A DNA stretch of 12,666 nucleotides from an uncultured Muribaculaceae bacterium (GCA_905209725.1 CAJLTZ010000075.1:1-12666), one strand, 5' to 3'; numbered from the stretch's first letter, positions 1-6,580 are shown. Numbers and translations are program-made. The notes: generated by a model not told the origin, from the letters alone.

Positions 1-34
1 AGATATGCAAGAGGGGCGTTCTTTTTTTGCGGGT

Positions 35-874
35 CTATGAATTATTCAGGTTAAAGTCGGTCATCATTGGAAAAGCAAGCGACCCTTCCGACAATCTCAC
101 CTCCAAATCATTAGCAGCCACTTCTCCCAATCCACCATGCAGTAAGTTCCAATACCTTATCTCTTCCAACCTACGACCTTGAAGGTCGGCGGTATAAGGT
201 TCTTCATCCTCATTTATAAGTTTCGCGGCTATCTCGGAGGTATCGTAAAAACAACGGTATAGAAGTACAGAAAATGCCACGTGTTTCTTTGTTCCGACAA
301 ACTCGTCATGAGAGAAAAGGGCATTATAAGGTTTCTTGGGGTCTTTTGACTCTACTTTGCCGTCATAGCCAAGTACCGTTGCTTGTGGATATTCCTCTTT
401 CAACATTCTGCACAACTTATTCTTCCTATCATCTACCTCTTGAAGCGTAAGAGCCGCAAAATTTTCGGGATTGATGATGGATAACAATCGCTTTGAGGTA
501 GAAAGTAAATCTACTGTTTTGCCCGAAGCACTGATTGCCATAAATTTGCACTTACTCATAAGGTCAGCCGACATTTGATTGACTAACATTGGTGTCTTCG
601 CTATGCCAACTCGACCATTCAAATTGCACAGCATAGCCGCATATAAAGCAGCATTATAACCCCCACCTGCCCCAAAGAAAATAATGGGCTTGTCTAAGTC
701 AGAAAATATGAAATTACGCAGAGCATCAACATTCTGCTGTTCTGCATAGTCAATCACGCGCTCAAAGTCTTGGATTCGTGTTCCAAGACTCGGCTTACTG
801 ACCTTCTTAGTCTTCTTCCATTCATTGAAAGCCGCCTCAACTTTTTCAAAGTCGTATTTATAAGTTCTGCCCAT
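35..874 (-). CDS. SIS (sugar isomerase) domain protein, possibly truncated at its C-terminus
   Basis: This 279-residue protein has a short charged N-terminal helix region, then an SIS-like Rossmann fold. The glycine-rich turn GAGGGY is near residues 68-73, after a hydrophobic strand (PIIFF), and the AISASGKT strand-loop near 113-120 is the usual phosphosugar-binding Ser/Thr loop. SIS domains bind phosphosugars in isomerases and regulators, but nothing here identifies the ligand. The start ATG follows an A/T-rich leader (GAAATGAAATCAG), normal for Bacteroidales. The end is abrupt: after LEVRLSEG..TDF the frame stops, while another frame stays open to the window edge, so a second half could have been cut off by a frameshift. 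It follows the lipoprotein gene on the same strand but is separated by a terminator, so it is probably its own unit. The SIS call is fairly sure; the role is unknown. Confidence 0.72.
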   Translation of the reverse strand: MGRTYKYDFEKVEAAFNEWKKTKKVSKPSLGTRIQDFERVIDYAEQQNVDALRNFIFSDLDKPIIFFGAGGGYNAALYAAMLCNLNGRVGIAKTPMLVNQMSADLMSKCKFMAISASGKTVDLLSTSKRLLSIINPENFAALTLQEVDDRKNKLCRMLKEEYPQATVLGYDGKVESKDPKKPYNALFSHDEFVGTKKHVAFSVLLYRCFYDTSEIAAKLINEDEEPYTADLQGRRLEEIRYWNLLHGGLGEVAANDLEVRLSEGSLAFPMMTDFNLNNS

Positions 875-981
875 CTGATTTCATTTCTTTCTACAAAGAA
901 ACTACAATTTCATCACTTTTCAAAATTTAAAATTCAGATATACAAGGGCTAAGGCCCAAGCCAATTTCTTCGTTTTCAGAA

Positions 982-1014
982 AGAAAAAAGCCGCCGAGGA
1001 TTAACCTCAGCGAC
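982..1014 (-). terminator. Rho-independent terminator after the lipoprotein gene
   Basis: Read on the minus strand, a 10-bp stem (arms 1014-1005 and 999-990, 5-nt loop) is followed at once by TTTTTTCTTT. Two pairs are G-U only in the minus-strand RNA and become mismatches on the plus strand, so the structure is directional. It lies 25 nt past the lipoprotein stop codon and insulates the SIS gene. Confidence 0.85.
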
Positions 1015-1038
1015 TTTAATCACGGTGGCTACATACTA

Positions 1039-1638
1039 TTAGTACGGGTAATCACCTCCTCCATATTCAGATATGGTGTATGAATCATCCTCATATTCGC
1101 ATTTTACCGTACCGCTCAGTGACACCGATTTAGAAGGATTCGTCATAGTCAGATTTATTTTAAGTGTGACTGTTCCGTCATTTGAGTCGTATCCTTCGAA
1201 AGTAACTGTGCCTGCCGTCGGTTTGAAATAATACTCTACGCCTTCAACAGAAGAAGTTCCTATTGAGAAACCTTTGGTGTAGTCTTCAATCCATGTATAA
1301 CGAGAAGTAACTACATCCAGTTTTGTCCCCTTTGAAGCTGTTTCAACGTCAAATGGTTTAAGTTCAAGCGTAACGCTTACTTTCGGATAAATGTCCAACT
1401 CTTCGCCGCTATACGGGTTAGCTGTCTGATACAGTGCGAATGCGCATTGCATCTGGCCATCGACTTGCACGTTGTCAAGGGTTCCTGAATCACGTACATA
1501 CAGCTTTTCGCCGTTGTAGTTAAACGATGCCGAGCTGTTCGGGGCATCGGGTTCGTCGTCGTCATCGCCGCAGCCCGTGAGGGCGAATGACATGGTGGCG
1601 AAGATTGCCACCATCAGCAATTTGAAATACTTTGTCAT
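1039..1638 (-). CDS. Probable surface-exposed lipoprotein, function unknown
   Basis: The 199-residue product begins with a type II signal peptide: MTKYFK, a hydrophobic core, and the lipobox ALTGC with the modified cysteine at residue 23. The mature protein starts CGDDDDEPD. An acidic stretch just after the cysteine is the kind of lipoprotein export signal that sends Bacteroidetes lipoproteins to the cell surface. The rest (about 35-199) is rich in alternating hydrophobic/polar residues and Thr/Ser/Gly, suggesting a single beta-sandwich; no catalytic motif is visible. It ends in a Gly/Tyr-rich tail. It lies 60 nt after the SprT-like gene in the same direction and ends at a strong terminator, so it may be the last gene of that unit. 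No strict promoter of its own was found; a 14-bp palindrome lies just upstream. I do not recognise the family. Confidence 0.8.
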   Translation of the reverse strand: MTKYFKLLMVAIFATMSFALTGCGDDDDEPDAPNSSASFNYNGEKLYVRDSGTLDNVQVDGQMQCAFALYQTANPYSGEELDIYPKVSVTLELKPFDVETASKGTKLDVVTSRYTWIEDYTKGFSIGTSSVEGVEYYFKPTAGTVTFEGYDSNDGTVTLKINLTMTNPSKSVSLSGTVKCEYEDDSYTISEYGGGDYPY

Positions 1639-1698
1639 TGTTTTGTTGATTTTAATTGGTTAAAGTATAGTTTGTTTATTGTTGTTTTAGGAAATAGG

Positions 1699-2025
1699 TT
1701 AACTGCAAATTTGCAGACCATATTGACGTTTCAGTTGCCACCTCACATACTGAAATCGAAGGCCGTGCTGTATCAGCACATACCGACAACCGCCAAGATA
1801 CTCATATACATATTGGTGTATCATCTCATGTATCAAGGTGTCTTTGAGAGATGCCGCTGTCCATCGTTTGGCCGTTACCGAAATCTGTATGAGATTACTA
1901 CTTGCAATATATCGACCGTAAGGCAAACCACACGTTATCCATTGAAATGTCGGCATAGACAACTTCCCACCAAAATACATTTGATTGTATTCGGAGTGAA
2001 GTTCATTAAAATAATCTCTGTCCAA
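1699..2025 (-). CDS. Short SprT-like zinc metalloprotease
   Basis: This 108-residue ORF has the SprT/Spartan-like core. LHSEYNQMYFGGKL is the usual N-terminal motif, the metal site HEMIHQ (HExxH) is near residues 66-70, and a third histidine sits in the HG..F motif (QHGLRF) about 20 residues later. SprT-like proteins are zinc proteases, best known for cutting DNA-bound proteins; small versions are common on mobile elements. It is short: many relatives continue into a C-terminal zinc-binding region that is absent. The frame is limited upstream by a stop and has no ATG; the best start is TTG at 2023-2025 (ATT just before it is the only other choice). The gene could therefore be weakly translated or a fragment. 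It is preceded by a long hairpin (2079-2136) and followed closely by the lipoprotein. Fold and metal motif are clear; the substrate is unknown. Confidence 0.72.
   Translation of the reverse strand: MDRDYFNELHSEYNQMYFGGKLSMPTFQWITCGLPYGRYIASSNLIQISVTAKRWTAASLKDTLIHEMIHQYVYEYLGGCRYVLIQHGLRFQYVRWQLKRQYGLQICS
1703..1716. other. 14-bp perfect palindrome before the lipoprotein gene
   Basis: CTGCAAATTTGCAG is a perfect palindrome overlapping the last codons of the SprT-like gene, 65 nt upstream of the lipoprotein start. It could be a dimeric regulator site or chance; nothing else in the window carries the same 14-mer. Confidence 0.35.
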
Positions 2026-2078
2026 AATGGTTTATTCTTTTTTCAGTATCAGAAGAATGGCAAAATATTATACACAAG

Positions 2079-2136
2079 CTCTACTATGTTAGTCGTTTAG
2101 AAGGTCTATTCATTCGTGGGGACTAACATAGCAGAG
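2079..2136 (-). repeat. 16-bp inverted repeat (hairpin) ahead of the SprT-like gene
   Basis: Arms 2079-2094 and 2121-2136 are complementary over 16 positions. The one odd position is a G-U pair in minus-strand RNA. The loop is 26 nt. It fills the gap between the 49-codon ORF and the SprT-like gene. There is no T-run after it, so it is not a standard terminator. It could control SprT expression, stabilise mRNA, or be a remnant of a small inserted element. Confidence 0.7.
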
Positions 2137-2146
2137 TCGATAGGAG

Positions 2147-2296
2147 CTACTTGGGAGATTTCGGGTGGTTTAGGAGCTTGTAAAACCGTTGTTTAACAGC
2201 TTCTAACTCCTCTTCCCTTATCTCCTCTTTGTTCACAAGTTTCTTGTAAACATCAAGCACATTTTCTTCTGTCAGAATTATCTTTTCTTTTTCCAT
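2147..2296 (-). CDS. Small charged protein (49 residues), unknown
   Basis: An ATG at 2294-2296 opens a 49-codon frame beginning MEKEKIILTEENVLDVYKKL and ending HPKSPK. It is almost entirely helical in character and rich in Lys and Glu with regularly spaced Leu/Val, typical of a real small protein. No cysteines are present and no family is recognised. The leader before the ATG is A-rich (ACCAAATTCATA), as is usual for Bacteroidales. A good promoter (2350-2380) and a hairpin at the predicted 5' end precede it, which supports an independent transcript. It lies between the radical SAM gene and the SprT-like gene on the same strand. Possible roles are a small regulator, an antitoxin-like protein or a substrate of the neighbouring enzymes; none is shown. 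Confidence 0.6.
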   Translation of the reverse strand: MEKEKIILTEENVLDVYKKLVNKEEIREEELEAVKQRFYKLLNHPKSPK

Positions 2297-2310
2297 TATG
2301 AATTTGGTTG

Positions 2311-2342
2311 GCAGGTAGCACTGTTGTCATGGTACTACCTGC
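2311..2342 (-). other. 5'-leader hairpin of the 49-codon ORF
   Basis: GCAGGTAG (2311-2318) and CTACCTGC (2335-2342) form a perfect 8-bp stem. The predicted start of transcription from the 2350-2380 promoter falls at about 2343, so the RNA would begin with this stem-loop. On the plus strand a CTTTTT follows it, so a weak plus-strand terminator is an alternative reading. Confidence 0.5.
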
Positions 2343-2349
2343 TTTTTAG

Positions 2350-2380
2350 AAAAGTTACATCATTGCATATACACTGCAAA
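2350..2380 (-). promoter_or_regulatory. Bacteroidales-type promoter for the 49-codon ORF
   Basis: On the minus strand, TTTG (2380-2377) is followed after 19 nt by TAACTTTT (2357-2350), one base off the TAnnTTTG -7 consensus. It overlaps the 3' end of the 34-codon ORF. Confidence 0.5.
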
Positions 2381-2459
2381 CACTTCTTCCTGGATAGTGG
2401 CTGCAATGTGCTGCCGCCAACACAAGAGATGATTTTGAAACGGTCAATTTCTTTTTCAT
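2355..2459 (-). CDS. Tiny ORF (34 codons) downstream of the radical SAM gene; possible peptide precursor, uncertain
   Basis: The ATG at 2457-2459 starts MKKKLTVSKSSLVLAAAHCS, continues with a second cysteine (SVCSVY) and stops after 34 codons. It begins 36 nt after the radical SAM stop codon, on the same strand, with an A/T-rich leader. Size, basic N-terminus and position fit a maturase substrate, but there is no clear leader/core boundary or GG motif. The +1 frame in the second half (ending ATIQEEVFAVYMQ) looks at least as protein-like, so the gene may be frameshifted. The region also carries the promoter of the next ORF, which may be its real role. Treat it as a candidate only. Confidence 0.3.
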   Translation of the reverse strand: MKKKLTVSKSSLVLAAAHCSHYPGRSVCSVYAMM

Positions 2460-2495
2460 AATTGATAAATTAAGTTAGTCCGACAATTATGGGTG

Positions 2496-3942
2496 TCAGA
2501 CATTCCCATTATGATAGATTTTCTTTGCATATTCCCATCTTTTTATAGCCATAAAGCATTTATTGTCAGATGCCGCGAGAGGGCTTCCCGTATCGGTATA
2601 GTTTTCACCTGGGCAGATAGAACAAAAGTGGCAATATTCATGTGAACCACACTCGATATAGTCTTTTAGTGTGATGCTTTTCCATCTTACCCAGTTTTCA
2701 CTCTTTCGTATTCGTTCAATGGAAGATTCTCGAATATTTCCCAAAATTAAATGAAATGCAGGACACGGTATAACATTTCCTTCAGGCGTTATTGTTATGC
2801 TGTTTATACCTGTCTTACATACATTTGCTGAATCATCTCGCTCGATTAAATTGTCAAGTGAATTAGGTTTAATATGTGGGTAAATATGAGAGTCTTCAAA
2901 CAAGGCTTCGTATTGCTTATCTGTAAGTCGTTAGGCATTCACTCGCAAATCTATTGCCATCAATTGAATTTTTGATGTTTATTTCTATTTGAGGAAGCGC
3001 ATTAAACTGTTCGGCCAAGCTGTACACAGTTTTATATGTACTGAAATTAGTTTTGAACACACAGCATTTTAGTTGTAAAGGCACAGCAAATTCGGACAAT
3101 TTTTTCATTGTTGCTAATGTCTTTTCAAGAGAGCCTTTTGTCCTTGTTATTTTGTCGTGAATGCTAGCGTCTGCACTGTAAACAGTCAACCCAACGATAC
3201 GAGGGTATAATGCTAGTAATTTTTCGACCTTATTCACGATTGATATACCATTGGTATAGATTTCAACTGCGACCTCTTTTTCGTACAAATATTCGATTAT
3301 ATCCCATATAATATCTTTAGAAAAAGGGTCACCACCCGTAAGACAAATTTTAAACATCCCTTGCTTTATCAATTGGTCTATTGCAGATTTATATTCGTCA
3401 AAAACCAATTCGTTTCGTTCCCCTCTTCTGTCAATATCCTCAGCATTGTGTGTCGAACCAATGTTGTAGCAATGAATACATTTCTCGCTACATCTGTATG
3501 TCATTTCAAATACAACATTCGCCCAGCCGTCAATTGATTCGGCGTAGTCTTCTTCTGCTCCATTCAATCCATATTCCATTACTTCAACGCCTTTAGGTTG
3601 GATCCTTTCGCAATCATAATCTTTGTAGTTCTGATGTGCGATTGTATGCCTATATTTGATTATCTCAACCTCGTTGAAGATGTGTGTAGTTAATAATCCC
3701 AATTGAATAAGTTCTATGAAAAAATAGTCAAGACTATCCACATCTATTCCTGTTACAATAGAGACTTCATCAACAGAAAACTTCTCGTTCCTATGATGGG
3801 ATAACACAGCACCAATCACTACGGCAGAATCCCCTTCAAAGAAATGACTAACCCCTTCAATAAGATTATACAAAATAGCCGTACACTTGGCTTTGTTGAA
3901 TTTTCCGCATGTCCATTCAGGTCGATAATAGGAACTTGTCAT
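2496..3942 (-). pseudogene. Radical SAM/SPASM enzyme, split by a one-base frameshift
   Basis: The gene reads as two frames. The first has the AdoMet [4Fe-4S] motif CSEKCIHC (codons about 3492-3469) followed by LTGGDPF, the glycine motif. The second (2496-2903, extendable upstream to about 2931) is a SPASM domain: an early Cys, TITPEGNVIPC, GNIRESS, then CGSHEYCHFCSIC and a last Cys near NKCF, enough to hold auxiliary iron-sulfur clusters. Both domains are needed in enzymes that modify peptides or proteins. The frames join only if one base is removed near 2921-2940; the second frame then gives RLTDKQYEALFEDS. I place the start at ATG 3940-3942 (MTSSYYRPEW): a longer 406-residue reading would run through a terminator hairpin. 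The N-terminal 110 residues (ILYNLIEGVSHFFEGDSAVV..) resemble the small winged-helix regions that bind substrates in such maturases (inference). The frameshift may be real decay or a sequence error. Confidence 0.8.
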
Positions 3943-4015
3943 TATGAAGCGCAAACTGTTATTACACCCTATGGCACTCTCGGATGTGGTGAATGATTGA
4001 GTTTCGTAGGCATAC

Positions 4016-4063
4016 AAAAAAAGGTGAGCCACTTTCAGAATCATCTTCATGTGCAGCCTCACC
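4016..4063 (-). terminator. Leader terminator upstream of the radical SAM gene (possible attenuator)
   Basis: In minus-strand RNA, GGTGAG (4063-4058) pairs with CTCACC (4028-4023), with an inner CAC/GTG pairing, and is followed at once by seven T (4022-4016). It lies between the promoter at 4278-4309 and the radical SAM start. An upstream AGCCT (on the minus strand near 4074-4070) can pair with the AGGCT inside the 5' arm, giving an alternative fold that would free the terminator. Attenuation is inference. Confidence 0.55.
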
Positions 4064-4099
4064 ACAAGGCTCAATAAGCAGATAACACGAAATAGCAAC

Positions 4100-4261
4100 T
4101 CACCGTAAGCTGTATATCGTGTTAGACGGATATGCAACTACGTGAGAAGCATTCTCGGCAATCTCTGACTTATTGATGTTTGCAAGGTGGTGATTTGCAC
4201 ATGTCAGAGGAAGCGAAAACCTTCCTATATATGTCTTGTCATTGGTAATGGCCGAAGCCAC
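4100..4261 (-). CDS. Leader ORF (53 codons, GTG start), doubtful
   Basis: Just downstream of a strong promoter, a frame runs from GTG 4261 (MASAITNDKTYIGRFSLPL) to a TGA at 4100-4102, ending AYPSNTIYSLR. Amino-acid make-up is plausible for a protein, and the same frame continues sensibly after the stop for another 45 codons, through the terminator hairpin. It has only about 10 nt between the predicted transcript start and the GTG, and no ATG. It could be a leader peptide, a decayed small gene, or chance. No family is recognised. Confidence 0.25.
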   Translation of the reverse strand: MASAITNDKTYIGRFSLPLTCANHHLANINKSEIAENASHVVAYPSNTIYSLR

Positions 4262-4277
4262 CTCGTCAATAACGGTG

Positions 4278-4309
4278 CAAATATAGCAAGAATTTTCTTA
4301 TCACGCAAA
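4278..4309 (-). promoter_or_regulatory. Strong Bacteroidales promoter upstream of the radical SAM leader
   Basis: On the minus strand TTTG (4309-4306), a 20-nt gap and TATATTTG (4285-4278) match the -33/-7 consensus fully. Transcription should start near 4271, giving a leader of about 330 nt before the radical SAM ATG at 3942. Confidence 0.75.
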
Positions 4310-4438
4310 GTTGAGCTGCTATTTCACTGCAAAATTAACCCAAAACATCAAGAATCGGGAATCCGAGGCCGATTTTAACTTTAGTCCAGAGTTGGAGCTA
4401 TGTAATCTTTTAAGTTAATCTGACACATGAAAAGGAGC

Positions 4439-4489
4439 GTATCAACACCTCCACAGAGATTAAATTGATACACTCACGACTTTGATACA
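4439..4489. repeat. TTGATAC repeats near the replication-type gene
   Basis: GTATCAA at 4439-4445 is the inverse of TTGATACA at 4465-4472, which is repeated directly at 4482-4489 (17-nt period). The cluster lies in the 436-nt gap after the primase-like gene, between two minus-strand genes. The sites could be iterons or protein-binding sites; the copies are short, so chance is not excluded. The rest of the gap (4310-4438) shows no clear structure. Confidence 0.4.
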
Positions 4490-4499
4490 ATCATTGGAC

Positions 4500-4557
4500 T
4501 TTTCCGCCTCGGAATAATAAAAAAAGCACTACTACATTATTAATCCGAAACGGAAAA
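4500..4557. repeat. Long imperfect palindrome after the primase-like gene
   Basis: TTTTCCG (4500-4506) pairs with CGGAAAA (4551-4557), CGGA (4510-4513) with TCCG (4544-4547), and ATAAT with ATTAT further in, for about 16 bp in all with small internal loops. It begins 17 nt past the stop codon. The only long T-run on the minus strand is inside the loop, so it is a poor terminator; an origin, transfer or element-end function is possible. Confidence 0.55.
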
Positions 4558-4573
4558 ATTGTAGATTCTGAAT

Positions 4574-5908
4574 TTATTCTTTTCTCTTGTGTGGATTTGT
4601 CGATAACCCCATCTCCTTACAGAACTGATAGAGCTTAGTTTTGCCTACTTTCACGCCATGAGAACGAATATTCTTTAAGTTCTCGGCAACACTAAGATTG
4701 CAGTCGTATAATTCTCCAATCTTCTCCGTGTATAGTTTAGAGCGCACCTTATTGCTCAGTGCCACTGGCTTTATCCCGTTTTTGCGGCAAAACTCCCGAT
4801 CGACCTTATACTTCGGTCGCTTTCTATATGAACCAAGCAAGATTTTCTCTATTGGTGTATTTATCACTGTAAGTGCCTTCTCCATCAAGAATTGGTTGGT
4901 CAGTACGCGGTCGGAATTGTCATAAAAGTATTGTCGCTCGCACACAAGATTATAAAGCAGATGCTCAAATGTAATATCAGGCATGATTTGTTTTCGTATC
5001 AATGCCGACAGATACATATAATACCGACGTTTATCCCCATCTCGCCTTTTACGTAACACCGTCGCTTTATGTTCCCTCCCTTTATCATCTGTGGAAATGT
5101 CTAAATACCAACGTCGAAAAATCTGTCGGTAATCCTCACCGATAAGGGCATAGCCTTCTTCATTATATTCCAACTCCGTGCTGTCAAAGAAGTGATATCG
5201 CTGGTAGTATTTTACTATTAGGTCATTAGGACTCATCGAAAAGAAATCGGCCTTAAACTCCAAGTCAGTAAATGGGAACTCCTTACTCTCATCCTTATTG
5301 CTCCGCTTTTTAGGTGCTGGGCTGACTTTAAAGTTATCTGTCGAGGCTGTGGTTGACGTGTATGACACACCAAAATCGCTAGGTGTATAAACGCAATCCG
5401 TTGAATATACCTCACAGTTAGGACTTCCGTTGCCGTTCATATATTGCGCTGATACGCTACCACATTTATCCTTGTCGGGATAATCGGGATATGATATTCT
5501 GAAACTGTTGACAATACCGTTATATACGGTTGAAAATGTTTGGCTATCCTTAATGTCTTGGTTGAACAGATAGCAAAGCCGATACCGATATTTGCCATTC
5601 TTACCGTTGCTCGGAGTTGTATAGTAGACAGTCGGCTGACGCGGCAAATGTCTGACAAACTCCTTCATCTCCACGTCGTAATCATCGATATCAACGAAAA
5701 CAACATTAGCACAGTCAAAATTACTTTTCGTCTTCTCAGCAATCGAAAATATCTCATTGGTACTATTAAACCAGTGGCAAAAGCAATAACCCTCCTTGAC
5801 CTTCCCCTCAAATTCCTCCACTGTTAATAAATCTTGCTCAAACTTGAGCAGCTTAGGAACAATGTCCTCTTTTCGTTCAAAGCGTTCTGTCGATACGCTT
5901 AATTTCAT
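4574..5908 (-). CDS. AEP-primase-like replication protein of a mobile element
   Basis: With ATG 5906-5908 as start the protein has 444 residues (MKLSVSTERF); a GTG nine bases earlier is less likely. Residues about 67-80 (ANVVFVDIDDYD) form a strand ending in the paired acidic residues of archaeo-eukaryotic primase/VirE-N-like folds, followed by TVYYTTPSNG and the basic strand GKYRYRLCYLF, where such proteins hold nucleotide. The middle (about 200-330) is rich in Tyr, Arg and Lys. The C-terminus (about 370-444) has an HTH-like unit (NLSVAENLKNIRSHGVKVGK, then LYQFCKEMGL) like those ending many Bacteroidetes element proteins. It is probably a replication or priming protein that binds DNA; the exact family is not certain. 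A good promoter lies 77 nt upstream, and the palindrome and TTGATAC repeats lie downstream. It is the only clue to the type of acquired element. Confidence 0.6.
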   Translation of the reverse strand: MKLSVSTERFERKEDIVPKLLKFEQDLLTVEEFEGKVKEGYCFCHWFNSTNEIFSIAEKTKSNFDCANVVFVDIDDYDVEMKEFVRHLPRQPTVYYTTPSNGKNGKYRYRLCYLFNQDIKDSQTFSTVYNGIVNSFRISYPDYPDKDKCGSVSAQYMNGNGSPNCEVYSTDCVYTPSDFGVSYTSTTASTDNFKVSPAPKKRSNKDESKEFPFTDLEFKADFFSMSPNDLIVKYYQRYHFFDSTELEYNEEGYALIGEDYRQIFRRWYLDISTDDKGREHKATVLRKRRDGDKRRYYMYLSALIRKQIMPDITFEHLLYNLVCERQYFYDNSDRVLTNQFLMEKALTVINTPIEKILLGSYRKRPKYKVDREFCRKNGIKPVALSNKVRSKLYTEKIGELYDCNLSVAENLKNIRSHGVKVGKTKLYQFCKEMGLSTNPHKRKE

Positions 5909-5984
5909 TTTCCGCACTACATAACAGTATATAGCTTTTATTATTGGTAGCGTAGGGTTCCGCCTGCGCCGTCTTAGTTTGTTT

Positions 5985-6015
5985 CAAACATACTGCAAGG
6001 ATTCCATCCGACAAA
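5985..6015 (-). promoter_or_regulatory. Promoter of the primase-like gene
   Basis: On the minus strand TTTG (6015-6012), a 19-nt gap and TATGTTTG (5992-5985) match the Bacteroidales consensus fully. Transcription should start near 5978, about 70 nt before the ATG. Confidence 0.75.
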
Positions 6016-6545
6016 ATCAAGTCAATGATTTTCGACCGCCTCACATGAAAAAAATTTTTTTAAAAAATTCAAACAGCACTCGGTCTGCGTACCCCCTTCC
6101 TCCCTACGGTAATGAATCAAGAGGGGGAATACGTTGGGAGTACCCACCCCTTTACATCTATGGTTTTCAGACATATAACCTCATATAAATCTTTAATTAT
6201 GCGTCTTTATCTATTTTCTACACATAACCATAGAATATTGAACCATTGTTCCTTTAAAAATCATTACATTTTAGCTTTTCAAAACGCCCTGAGGTATGCA
6301 TCAACTTCGGTGTTACTTGTATTTAGCCCCAATATCTGATTTGAGAAGCTAGATAAACATTCTGATTCGCCAAAAACACAATCAAACCTTGTTTTGCCAT
6401 GACGAAACTCAAAATACGCGAATCAGCATTTCAACGCATAGAACGTATCTCATTGATTTACAGCCACGGATAATTCCTCATAACCACTTCAACGAAGACG
6501 AATACTGAAGTATAACAGACAGTTAATTGCCTGATAATCAAATAG
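6016..6545. other. Non-coding stretch with A/T tract and C/G-rich inverted segments
   Basis: No convincing gene is seen. An alternating A7/T7/A6 tract (6048-6067) should be strongly bent. Next to it, CCCCCT (6092-6097) can pair with AGGGGG (6122-6127), and TCCCTACG (6101-6108) nearly pairs with CGTTGGGA (6132-6139); GTACCC occurs at 6089 and again at 6140. The two pairings cross, so they are alternatives or a pseudoknot. A 47-codon plus-strand frame at 6045-6188 (MKKIFLKNSN, Tyr/Pro-rich later) crosses this and is probably chance. From 6190 to 6545 the DNA is A/T-rich with nothing recognisable. Confidence 0.45.
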
Positions 6546-6580
6546 GGTGACTGACATCTAAATGTTAGTCACCTTTGTTT
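6546..6580 (+). terminator. Rho-independent terminator, plus direction, without an obvious gene
   Basis: GGTGACTGACAT (6546-6557) pairs with ATGTTAGTCACC (6562-6573) over 12 bp with one G-U, a 4-nt loop, then TTTGTTTT. No plus-strand gene ends before it, so it may be a leftover of a lost gene at the edge of the acquired segment. Confidence 0.7.

Noticed and set aside
1672..2100. 142-codon plus-strand frame
   Set aside because: It is antisense to the SprT-like gene, whose HExxH motif is clear.
3943..4137. N-terminal extension of the radical SAM protein (65 residues)
   Set aside because: It runs through a terminator hairpin and its T-run, and its composition differs from the rest; ATG 3942 is a better start.
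6045..6188. 47-codon Tyr/Pro-rich plus-strand peptide
   Set aside because: It starts on the A/T tract and passes through C/G-rich inverted segments; no promoter or conservation evidence is visible.
6112..6339. 75-codon plus-strand frame before the orphan terminator
   Set aside because: No promoter, no domain and a low-information A/T-rich composition; it stops about 200 nt before the terminator.
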